5,493 nucleotides of DNA from an uncultured Lachnospiraceae bacterium. Lineage in GTDB: Bacteria; Bacillota; Clostridia; Lachnospirales; Lachnospiraceae. Shown here piece by piece: positions 1-5,493 of the stretch. The DNA lies in NCBI GenBank assembly GCA_937915975.1, contig CALGGL010000042.1:1-5493 (forward strand). Direction: 5' to 3'. A model generated the notes under the pieces. It saw nothing but the letters and a program-made list of their open reading frames with translations. It made no database searches and was not told the DNA's origin. The number at the start of each line of letters is the position of its first letter. Position 1 is the stretch's first letter. Position numbers and translations under genes: made by a program.

Positions 1-47
1 CCCAATCCCCAATCCCCAATCCCCAATCCCCAATCCCCAATCCCCAA
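1..47. repeat. Telomeric repeat array, (CCCCAAT)n, left chromosome end
   Basis: The window opens with perfect tandem copies of the 7-bp unit CCCCAAT: a partial first copy (CCC AAT), five complete copies, and a final CCCCAA that runs into unique sequence. The C-rich strand reads 5' to 3' inward and the complementary ATTGGGG strand points outward, which is the orientation of a telomere at a left chromosome end. The unit is close to the Tetrahymena telomere CCCCAA/TTGGGG with one extra T. From memory, CCCCAAT is the type reported for rumen entodiniomorph ciliates such as Entodinium; I cannot verify that here. A very short distance from telomere to gene supports a gene-sized macronuclear chromosome. 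The array may be longer in nature, since the window starts inside it. Confidence 0.93.
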
Positions 48-132
48 ACATTTTATTTAAAGCCTGTAATCTTATTTTAAATAATAAAGAAGGATATAAT
101 TTAAATAAATAATGAAGAAATAATAATAAAAA
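48..132 (+). promoter_or_regulatory. Short subtelomeric leader of the first ciliate gene
   Basis: Only 85 bp of AT-rich unique sequence separate the telomere from the proposed ATG. This stretch must hold whatever promoter and 5' UTR the gene has. No motif stands out against the AT background. Three consecutive TAA triplets at 121-129 lie in frame just before the ATG, so the reading frame cannot extend further upstream. A leader this short is typical of ciliate nanochromosomes. Confidence 0.5.
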
Positions 133-1723
133 ATGGATGACAACGAATCAGAAAAAGTAAAAGAAGAATTAATAAATTTATATTTAAAAATAAAAATCAC
201 GAAAGAAACTGATGTAATAAAAAAACATGTTTTATAATATATAATAATGAATATAGTCAGACATAATAATACCAAAAAGAGAAATCGAAAGAGAAAAAAT
301 ATTATTACAAAAAAGAACATCCATTGAATTGTTAAATTATATTAATAATTATATTGATATTCTATCTACGTTAAAAGTAGATGAAATTATAGAAAAACAT
401 AAAAAAACAAAAAATGCTAATATTCCTGAAGATTTTGAAAGTTTATTAATAAAAGAAGAAGCGACTATTAGAAAGCATATTTCTCTTGTTAATAAACTAA
501 GATTAGAAAATGCAACTCTTAAAGAAGATATAAAAACATTAAAAAAAGATAAAAAAGATTTTGATGATAAAATAAATAAAATAAAAGAAGAATACGAAAA
601 TAAAATTAAAGAAATGAACAATAAAATTGAAAAATTAAATATAATAAAAAATGAAATAGAAAAAAGTGAAAAAAAATACAAGAAAAAATTTGAATTAAAC
701 CAAGATGAAATTAATAATTTGAAAATCAAACTAAATAATTTTTTAATGAAGGATTTAAAAAATAATGGAATCAATAAAAGTATTCCAACAATAATTGATA
801 AAAAATTCAAAAAAAGTAATTCAATGAAATTAAATGTAAAATATAGAATTAATAATTCAGAACGCGAATCACTTCAGAAAAATTCAAAATTAAATAATTC
901 AAATATTCATCCAAATTCTTCTAGAAATATTTATAAAATAAATTATATTATGCAACTAAATAAAATATCAAAAGGATTTCCTGAACCAAATAATATATTT
1001 AACTATATTAATAAAGGAAGTAAAACAAATTCAAATTTAGTTAATAATAAAAATAATATTTTTAATGGATTAATTGAGTATAATCAAAAACAAATTATTA
1101 ATGATAGTGATACTTCAATATTTAAAAAAATCAAGCAAAATTTTAATTTTTTGAACAATTCCAAAAATCTTTCAATTAATGATATAAAATCAGAAAAGGG
1201 AGGTATTGTAAAATTAAAAAATATAAAAGAAAATAAAATTTTATTATTACCTAGAAATAATAATAATATAATCAAAAGGACTTTTTCTTCTATTAATAAA
1301 ATGGATGAAAATGACAATTATGAAGAATTTATTAAAAAAAATAATAATAAAAAAAATTATTTAATAAATGAGCAACAAGATTTTCATAAAATAAATTTAA
1401 TATATCAAACCCCTAAGAAATTTTCTAATAAAAATACAAATTCAAATATTAATGATGGAAAAAATGAATTTAAAAAAATAAATAAATTTAGAATTTCATC
1501 AATAAATAAAGATACATTAAATAAGGAAGAAATGAGTTTCAAAATAGATATGAAACAAAAACAATTTCTTCCAAATAAAATTATTGATAATAAAAATATG
1601 AGTAATACTAAAATTGATTTATACACAAATAATTCTATTAATAATAATAATATAACTGCGTTTAAAGTTTCTACGCAAAAAAACAAAAAAATTAATTATG
1701 AAACAAAAAATAATAAAGAATAA
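133..1723 (+). CDS. Asn/Lys-rich coiled-coil protein of a ciliate, two exons (join 133-228, 257-1723)
   Basis: I do not recognise the family. The model splices exon 1 (32 codons from the ATG at 133) to exon 2 in phase 0, giving about 520 residues and ending in TAA. Without splicing, the long frame opens only after the TAG at 254-256. It would then have just a TTG (329) near its start, with its first in-frame ATG well inside the coiled coil, which is implausible for a eukaryote. The spliced N-terminus is a smooth, charged helical sequence, for example KITKETDVIKKH followed by SDIIIPKREIEREK. Residues of about 1-90 have ordinary composition and are the best part for homology searches. Residues of about 91-201 form a heptad-like coiled coil rich in Lys, Glu, Ile and Leu. 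The rest is low-complexity and probably disordered, with many Asn runs. There is no signal peptide or membrane segment. In-frame TAA, TAG and TGA are absent and Gln is CAA, fitting the standard code. A cytoskeletal or basal-body role is only a guess from the coiled coil. Confidence 0.75.
229..256 (+). other. Predicted 28-nt GT-AG spliceosomal intron
   Basis: The segment starts GTTTTATAAT and ends GAATATAG. It is almost pure A/T and contains in-frame stops (TAA at 235-237 in the upstream frame, TAG at 254-256 in the downstream frame). Removing it joins the ATG-initiated 32-codon exon to the long downstream frame in phase 0, immediately after the TAG stop. Introns of this size are known in ciliates (Paramecium introns are mostly 20-33 nt). 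The acceptor at 256 is well constrained. The donor is less so: a GTAATA donor at 214 would give a 43-nt intron, also phase 0, dropping five residues (VIKKH). A GTAAAA at 157 would give 100 nt in the same phase. Confidence 0.7.
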
Positions 1724-1841
1724 TTTTTTTTCAATAATTTTCGTATAAATAAATTTATATTATATTGTTACATTATTTATATATTTGTTAAAAAAGGGTT
1801 AATTTATTTTACAATTTTTAACAAGTTTCCTTCAACTTTTT
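1724..1841. other. Convergent intergenic region between the two ciliate genes
   Basis: This 118-bp A/T-rich spacer separates the stop codons of two genes that face each other, so it must hold both 3' UTRs and poly(A) sites. AATAAA occurs at 1748-1753 on the + strand, 25 bp after the first stop. Its complement TTTATT occurs at 1803-1808, serving the minus-strand gene. In sequence this AT-rich, such hexamers are expected by chance and are weak evidence. No tRNA or other RNA gene is visible. Confidence 0.45.
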
Positions 1842-2261
1842 TTAATTATTAATTTCCTTATTTTCTCTTATTTTTTTACATTTTTCAATAATATTTCTTT
1901 TATAAGTGACGTATTTATTATATTCTAATCTATCAAAATTTTCAACTGGCTTTTCTGATATATACTCACAGACAAATTGTAATCTATCATTTATATAATT
2001 CAAAAAACCGTAAAAGAAGAATAAACCAGGTTGATCTAATTGTATATAATGAGATACTCTTTGAAAATTAGTATCAAGTAATTTTGATTCATATATAATT
2101 TCTCCAAGTTTTGTATTTGTATCATAATTTTTTATTTTTCCTACTGTTGATATCATTTTTATTCCATTTTTTGAACTTGATGATAATATTTCACATTCTT
2201 CTGTGAATTTTTTCTCATCTAAAAAATAAAATGAATAAAATTCGTCACTTTTATTTGCCAT
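1842..2261 (-). CDS. Small unrecognised ciliate protein, 139 aa
   Basis: I do not recognise this protein. The single-exon frame starts at ATG (MANKSDEFYS) and ends in TAA, with the same A/T-rich codon use as the neighbouring ciliate gene. It is unlikely to be a chance frame: the residues are varied, without homopolymer runs. The central part (about residues 35-105) alternates hydrophobic and polar residues with turns, including VGKIKNYDTNTKLGEIIYE, HYIQLDQPGLFFFYGFLNY and LQFVCEYISE, suggesting a beta-rich globular domain. The last 30 residues (about 110-139) are Lys/Asn/Arg-rich and helical. There is no signal peptide or membrane span. A small beta-barrel of dirigent/allene-oxide-cyclase type is a loose speculation from the strand pattern and not an assignment. 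The gene runs toward the coiled-coil gene, so its promoter lies in the region next to the bacterial junction. Confidence 0.65.
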   Translation of the reverse strand: MANKSDEFYSFYFLDEKKFTEECEILSSSSKNGIKMISTVGKIKNYDTNTKLGEIIYESKLLDTNFQRVSHYIQLDQPGLFFFYGFLNYINDRLQFVCEYISEKPVENFDRLEYNKYVTYKRNIIEKCKKIRENKEINN

Positions 2262-2348
2262 ATTAATATTAATAGATTTTTAAATAAATTAAATTTATAA
2301 TTGTGAGATTATGTTTTTAAAAGAAATTAAAATGAATAATATTTTTAT
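2262..2348. other. Junction zone between ciliate and bacterial sequence; expected right telomere absent
   Basis: To the left lies the start codon of a minus-strand ciliate gene; to the right are the Shine-Dalgarno and ATG of bacterial tyrS. Somewhere in these 87 bp the sequence changes origin. Both sides are A/T-rich here, so the exact breakpoint cannot be read. There is no CCCCAAT or ATTGGGG array, although a telomere would be expected at about this distance from the gene if the left end (85 bp) is a guide. There is also no room for a T-box leader, which often precedes tyrS in Firmicutes. A TATAAT at 2296-2301 has no convincing -35 partner. Confidence 0.7.
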
Positions 2349-2353
2349 GGAGG
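2349..2353 (+). promoter_or_regulatory. Shine-Dalgarno site of tyrS
   Basis: GGAGG ends 7 bp before the ATG at 2361, an ideal bacterial ribosome-binding site. It fixes the tyrS start and shows that the sequence is already bacterial by this point. Confidence 0.85.
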
Positions 2354-2360
2354 ATATAAA

Positions 2361-3581
2361 ATGAAACTTTATGATGAATTAGTCGAAAGAGGACTTATCG
2401 CACAGATTACAAATGAGGAAGAGGTAAGCAAATTAATAAATGAAGGTAAAGCAACCTTTTATATAGGCTTTGATCCGACTGCGGACAGCTTACATGTAGG
2501 ACATTTTATGGCACTTTGCCTTATGAAGAGACTTCAGATGGGAGGCAATAAGCCGATTGCTTTAATCGGCGGAGGTACAGGTATGATCGGTGATCCTTCG
2601 GGAAGAACCGATATGCGTCAGATGCTGACTCCCGAGACCATACAGCATAACTGTGACTGCTTTAAAAAGCAGATGAGCCGTTTTATAGATTTTTCAGACG
2701 GAAAGGCTCTTATGGTTAACAATGCCGACTGGCTTTTGGATCTTAATTATATAGATGTACTTCGTGAGGTTGGTGCACATTTTTCCGTTAACCGTATGCT
2801 TGCAGCGGAGTGCTATAAGCAGAGAATGGAAAAGGGCTTAAGCTTCCTTGAATTTAACTATATGATTATGCAGGCTTATGACTTTTATATGTTATATCAA
2901 AAGTATGGATGTAACCTTGAGTTCGGCGGAGATGACCAGTGGTCCAATATGCTTGCGGGAACTGAGCTTATAAGACGTAAGCTCGGTAAGGATGCACATG
3001 CCATGACTATAACTCTTTTGCTTAATTCAGAAGGAAAGAAGATGGGTAAAACCCAAAAGGGTGCGGTTTGGCTTGATCCAGATAAGACATCTCCGTTTGA
3101 ATTCTTCCAGTATTGGAGAAATGTGGATGATTCTGATGTAATCAAATGCCTTAAGCTTTTGACCTTCCTTCCGCTCGAAGAGATTAAGGAGATGGAGAAG
3201 TATGAGGGCAGCGAATTAAACAAGGCTAAAGAGGTTCTTGCCTATGAGCTTACAACTCTTGTACATGGTGAGGAAGAGGCTAAGAAAGCTCTTGATGCGG
3301 CTAAAGGACTTTTCGGTGGCGGCAATACGGATAATATTCCGACAGCTTCACTTAATGATGATAATTTCAAGGATGGAAAGATTGACCTTATATCTCTTCT
3401 TGTTGCTTCGGGACTTGTAACCTCAAGAAGTGAGGGAAGACGTGCCATCGAACAGGGCGGTGTATCGGTTAATAACGAAAAGGTTACGGATATTGCCGCT
3501 GCATATGAAAAGGAAAGCTTCTCGGAGGAGTTTATCTTAAAGCGCGGTAAGAAGAATTTCAGAAAGATTGTAGTTGAATAA
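2361..3581 (+). CDS. tyrS: Tyrosyl-tRNA synthetase
   Basis: This class I aminoacyl-tRNA synthetase charges tRNA-Tyr with tyrosine using ATP, in the cytoplasm. The 406 residues match the usual bacterial length (about 400-425). The N-terminal Rossmann catalytic domain carries the HIGH-type signature HVGH at 45-48, preceded by [11 protein letters not shown]. It continues with the [13 protein letters not shown] loop (70-82), the tyrosine-binding segment YMIMQAYD (167-174), and GGDDQWSN (189-196). The KMSKS-type loop is KMGKT (227-231), as in the Gram-positive TyrRS type (KFGKT in Geobacillus). A C-terminal S4-like RNA-binding domain lies at about 340-400 ([20 protein letters not shown]). The frame is intact and all key motifs are present. 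It is probably the first gene of the bacterial run, 17 bp ahead of the glycerol-1-phosphate dehydrogenase gene. Codon use and composition contrast sharply with the ciliate genes to the left. No T-box is seen upstream. Confidence 0.97.
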   Translation: MKLYDELVERGLIAQITNEEEVSKLINEGKATFYIGFDPTADSLHVGHFMALCLMKRLQMGGNKPIALIGGGTGMIGDPSGRTDMRQMLTPETIQHNCDCFKKQMSRFIDFSDGKALMVNNADWLLDLNYIDVLREVGAHFSVNRMLAAECYKQRMEKGLSFLEFNYMIMQAYDFYMLYQKYGCNLEFGGDDQWSNMLAGTELIRRKLGKDAHAMTITLLLNSEGKKMGKTQKGAVWLDPDKTSPFEFFQYWRNVDDSDVIKCLKLLTFLPLEEIKEMEKYEGSELNKAKEVLAYELTTLVHGEEEAKKALDAAKGLFGGGNTDNIPTASLNDDNFKDGKIDLISLLVASGLVTSRSEGRRAIEQGGVSVNNEKVTDIAAAYEKESFSEEFILKRGKKNFRKIVVE

Positions 3582-3586
3582 ATTTC

Positions 3587-3592
3587 GGGAGG
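3587..3592 (+). promoter_or_regulatory. Shine-Dalgarno site of the glycerol-1-phosphate dehydrogenase gene
   Basis: GGGAGG lies 6 bp before the ATG at 3599, inside the 17-bp gap after the tyrS stop. It supports that start and bacterial operon organisation. No terminator fits in the gap. Confidence 0.8.
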
Positions 3593-3598
3593 ATTATC

Positions 3599-4654
3599 AT
3601 GGCGGGAAGTCATATAGCTATACCAACCATACTTAAGGTTGGTAAGGGAACCATGGAAAATTTGGGAACATATCTTAAGGACAATGAATTTCAAAATGCG
3701 GTTATATATTTCGGTAACGGCCTTATAGATATGTTTGGTAAGGATATAATTAAAAATCTTGAAAAATCAGGCATAAACATACTCGATTATATGGAGCTTG
3801 ATACGGTAGATATTAACGATATTATTAATCTTGCTTTTGATATAGACTCAAAGGCACAGGTTATTCTCGGTATAGGTGGAGGTAAGGTTATTGATACGGC
3901 AAAGTATGCGGCATATCTTCGCAAGCTTCCGTTTATAAGCATACCGACGTCCGCTTCCAGTGACGGATTTTCATCGGCGAGTGCATCACTTATTGTAAAC
4001 GGAAGAAGAACCTCGGTTCCGGCACGTATGGCATATGGGATAGTTGTTGATACGGATATTATAAAGAGTGCGCCGGAAAAGTTTTTATATTCCGGTATAG
4101 GGGATATGGTTGCTAAAATTACATCTCTTTATGACTGGTTATTTGAATCCGAAAAGGGTTATTCCGTTATGAATGATTTTTCCGTTATGATTGCAAAAAA
4201 GGCGGTTAACAGCTTTGTAAGAACACCTTTTGAAAGCATAAGGGATGATTTGTTTTTAAGAGAGCTTGTGGATTCACTTGCTATGAGCGGAATTGCAAAT
4301 GAGATAGCAGGCGGAAGTACTCCGACCAGCGGAAGCGAGCACCTCATCTCACATGCTCTTGATAAAATGCTTGAAAGGCCACAGCTTCACGGAGTTCAGG
4401 TTGGAATCGCAACTTATCTTATGAGTAAGGTTCAGAATCACAGATATGTAAGAGTAAATGCTATATTTGAAAAGACAGGCTTCTGGGACTATGTAAGTAC
4501 GCTTGACTTAAACAGGGATGATTATGAAAAGGCTATAGATATTGCTCCTTCAATTAAGCCTCACAGACATACCTATCTTCATGAGGAAGAGTACAGAGAG
4601 CTTGCAAAGAAAATTTTGAGAGAGGACGAGGTACTTAAAAGAGTATTCGGTTAG
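3599..4654 (+). CDS. sn-glycerol-1-phosphate dehydrogenase (AraM/EgsA type)
   Basis: The 351-residue protein belongs to the iron-dependent alcohol dehydrogenase / glycerol dehydrogenase superfamily and most resembles the glycerol-1-phosphate dehydrogenase branch. That enzyme reduces dihydroxyacetone phosphate to sn-glycerol-1-phosphate with NAD(P)H. Visible features are the nucleotide-binding GIGGGKVIDTAKYAA (91-105), the signature PTSASSDGFSS (116-126), and metal-ligand candidates Asp169 (GIGDMVAK), His248 (SGSEHLISHA) and His264 (QLHGVQVG). The last two sit in the conserved second domain. The length matches archaeal EgsA (about 350) and is shorter than Bacillus AraM (about 394). In Bacillus, AraM supplies PcrB for heptaprenylglyceryl lipid synthesis; in archaea the product founds membrane lipids. 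No prenyltransferase gene is visible here, so the physiological role is open. Exact substrate is inferred from family resemblance; another polyol-phosphate dehydrogenase is the main alternative. Confidence 0.86.
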   Translation: MAGSHIAIPTILKVGKGTMENLGTYLKDNEFQNAVIYFGNGLIDMFGKDIIKNLEKSGINILDYMELDTVDINDIINLAFDIDSKAQVILGIGGGKVIDTAKYAAYLRKLPFISIPTSASSDGFSSASASLIVNGRRTSVPARMAYGIVVDTDIIKSAPEKFLYSGIGDMVAKITSLYDWLFESEKGYSVMNDFSVMIAKKAVNSFVRTPFESIRDDLFLRELVDSLAMSGIANEIAGGSTPTSGSEHLISHALDKMLERPQLHGVQVGIATYLMSKVQNHRYVRVNAIFEKTGFWDYVSTLDLNRDDYEKAIDIAPSIKPHRHTYLHEEEYRELAKKILREDEVLKRVFG

Positions 4655-4657
4655 ATT

Positions 4658-5287
4658 ATGAAATACGAAGCAATTATGTTTGACCTTGACGGCACACTAT
4701 GGGATGCTACAGACAATATTATAAAAGCATGGGACAAGGCAATCAGTGAATTTGATGAGCTGAAGGACAGGCATATAAGTGAAAAGGAACTTCAAAGTGT
4801 GTTTGGGCTGCCTATGGATACGATTACGGATATTCTGTTTCCTGAGCTTTCCGATGAACGCCAATGTGAGGTGCTGAAAAGGTGCTGTGAAGTGGAAAAT
4901 GATTATCTGAATGAGCACGGTGGAGTTTTATATCCGGGACTTTTGGATACCTTAAAAAAGCTTTGTGAGACGCATAAGCTTTTTATAGTAAGTAACGGTC
5001 AGGCGGGATATATAGAATCATTTCTTAATTCACAGGATTTGTGGGATTATTTTACTGATATAAGAAACTGGGGTGATAATCCTGTTTCCAAGGGTGAAAA
5101 TATAAAGCTTGTTATGGAAAAGAATAATATAAAGAGTGCGGCTTATGTGGGTGATACACAGGGTGATGCGGACTCTGCAGCATTTGCCGGCATAGATTTT
5201 ATATTTGCAAGGTATGGCTTCGGCGAGGTTAAAGAATATAAGTATGCGATAGACAGTATTACGGAGCTTTTGAAACTTGAACTTTAG
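4658..5287 (+). CDS. HAD-family hydrolase, phosphoglycolate-phosphatase-like
   Basis: This 209-residue haloacid dehalogenase superfamily protein is probably a cytoplasmic Mg2+-dependent phosphatase. All four motifs are present: motif I DLDGTLWD (nucleophile Asp9, acid/base Asp11), motif II Ser112 in FIVSNGQ, motif III Lys145 in VSKGEN, and motif IV GDTQGDAD (Asp166, Asp170). The insertion between motif I and motif II (about residues 16-90) is helical, the C1 cap type of the Gph/PGP group. The substrate cannot be read from sequence. The ATG lies 3 bp after the stop of the upstream gene and has no good Shine-Dalgarno, so translation probably depends on coupling to that gene. Together with the dehydrogenase upstream, a role in glycerol-phosphate or small phosphoester metabolism is conceivable but unproven; general house-cleaning phosphatase activity is equally possible. 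Confidence 0.9.
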   Translation: MKYEAIMFDLDGTLWDATDNIIKAWDKAISEFDELKDRHISEKELQSVFGLPMDTITDILFPELSDERQCEVLKRCCEVENDYLNEHGGVLYPGLLDTLKKLCETHKLFIVSNGQAGYIESFLNSQDLWDYFTDIRNWGDNPVSKGENIKLVMEKNNIKSAAYVGDTQGDADSAAFAGIDFIFARYGFGEVKEYKYAIDSITELLKLEL

Positions 5288-5317
5288 TAGGTTGCAGATT
5301 AAAGGAATATAAAAGAT

Positions 5318-5322
5318 AAGGA
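5318..5322 (+). promoter_or_regulatory. Shine-Dalgarno site of the TSCPD-domain gene
   Basis: AAGGA lies 9 bp before the ATG at 5332 in the 44-bp gap after the phosphatase gene. It supports that start. No hairpin terminator is evident in the gap, so read-through from the upstream genes is likely. Confidence 0.6.
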
Positions 5323-5331
5323 TGTGGTATT

Positions 5332-5493
5332 ATGTTTCATTATGAGTATAAGACAAAGGGAACCTGTTCACAGCTTATAATGCTTGATTTGGATGGCGAT
5401 AAGGTTCATAATGTTTCGTTTGTAAGAGGCTGTAACGGTAACTTAAAAGCTATTTCAAAGCTTGTTGAAGGACAGACTGTTGACTATATCGAG
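5332..5493 (+). CDS. TSCPD-domain protein (TIGR03905-like), 5' part only
   Basis: The frame starts MFHYEYKTKGTCSQ and stays open for 54 codons to the window edge, so the gene is cut by the window. The sequence fits the start of the small (about 80-90 aa) TSCPD-domain family common in Clostridia. It has the Y-x-T-K-G-x-C-S opening, a DGDKVHNVSFVRGC strand pair, and the highly characteristic GCNGNLKAISKLVEG segment (33-47). The family's Thr-Ser-Cys-Pro-Asp motif would lie beyond the window end. A related domain occurs at the C-terminus of vitamin B12-dependent ribonucleotide reductases, but the function of the stand-alone protein is not known to me. It probably belongs to the same transcription unit as the phosphatase gene. 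Confidence 0.85.
   Translation, partial: MFHYEYKTKGTCSQLIMLDLDGDKVHNVSFVRGCNGNLKAISKLVEGQTVDYIE

Noticed and set aside
349..810. Long minus-strand open frames opposite the coiled-coil gene (also 72-320, 1084-1317, 1405-1686)
   Set aside because: They are Phe/Ile/Leu/Ser-rich mirror images of AAA/AAT-rich coding or leader sequence. They mimic membrane proteins but have the composition expected of the antisense strand.
1021..1720. A/T-rich simple repeats in the Asn-rich tail as a CRISPR, satellite or origin
   Set aside because: The AAT/AAA runs are irregular, lack a fixed unit or spacing, and stay in one open frame; they are coding low-complexity sequence.
2296..2301. TATAAT as a -10 box for tyrS
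   Set aside because: No TTGACA-like -35 lies about 17 bp upstream, the surroundings are nearly all A/T so the hexamer is expected by chance, and it may lie on the ciliate side of the junction.
2300..2310. ATTGTGAGATT as a degenerate remnant of the right telomere ATTGGGGATT
   Set aside because: Only one imperfect unit-length resemblance with a mismatch and an extra base; telomere arrays here are perfect, so this is probably coincidence.
2311..2364. Short frame of 17 codons overlapping the tyrS ATG (ATGA overlap), possible leader peptide or tail of an upstream gene
   Set aside because: It is too short, has no ribosome-binding site, is blocked upstream by TAA at 2290-2292, and has no recognisable content; chance is enough to explain it.
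3242..3694. Minus-strand open frame spanning the tyrS-dehydrogenase boundary
   Set aside because: It lies antisense to two well-supported genes, covers their ribosome-binding site and resembles no known protein.
2361..5493. The bacterial genes as functional horizontally acquired genes of the ciliate
   Set aside because: They keep Shine-Dalgarno sites, gaps of 3-44 bp, bacterial codon use and much higher G+C, and no telomere or intron appears among them. A chimera is simpler, although read evidence would be needed to exclude transfer.

Overview
The window joins two very different kinds of DNA. The left part, about bases 1-2300, is extremely AT-rich (by eye under 20% G+C) and looks like an almost complete gene-sized macronuclear chromosome (nanochromosome) of a ciliate. 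It begins with a tandem CCCCAAT array oriented as a chromosome-end telomere. This repeat resembles the Tetrahymena type CCCCAA with one extra T, and from memory it is the type reported for rumen ciliates such as Entodinium. Only 85 bp follow before the first gene. The right part, from no later than base 2349 to the end, is about 40% G+C by eye. It carries closely packed, same-strand genes with Shine-Dalgarno sites, typical of a Firmicutes bacterium, most likely a Lachnospiraceae-type gut or rumen organism (inferred from protein character and codon style).

Ciliate part: telomere (1-47); a long Asn/Lys-rich coiled-coil protein gene on the + strand, best modelled as two exons (133-228 and 257-1723) around a tiny GT-AG intron; a 118-bp convergent intergenic space; and a small unrecognised gene on the - strand (1842-2261). 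Both ORFs end in TAA and fit the standard genetic code. The two genes point at each other, so both start near a chromosome end. The expected right telomere is missing, and bacterial sequence begins where it should be.

Bacterial part: tyrS (tyrosyl-tRNA synthetase), an AraM/EgsA-type sn-glycerol-1-phosphate dehydrogenase, a HAD-family phosphatase and the 5' end of a TSCPD-domain protein (TIGR03905-like). Gaps are 17, 3 and 44 bp, consistent with one transcription unit. I see no strong functional link among the four genes; it looks like a housekeeping neighbourhood.

The likeliest reading is an artificial or assembly chimera between a rumen ciliate nanochromosome and a co-occurring bacterium. 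Recent horizontal transfer into the ciliate is possible but less likely, because the bacterial genes keep operon spacing, ribosome-binding sites and bacterial composition. The most interesting biology is the telomere type, the minute intron that restores the start of gene 1, and the two unrecognised ciliate proteins.
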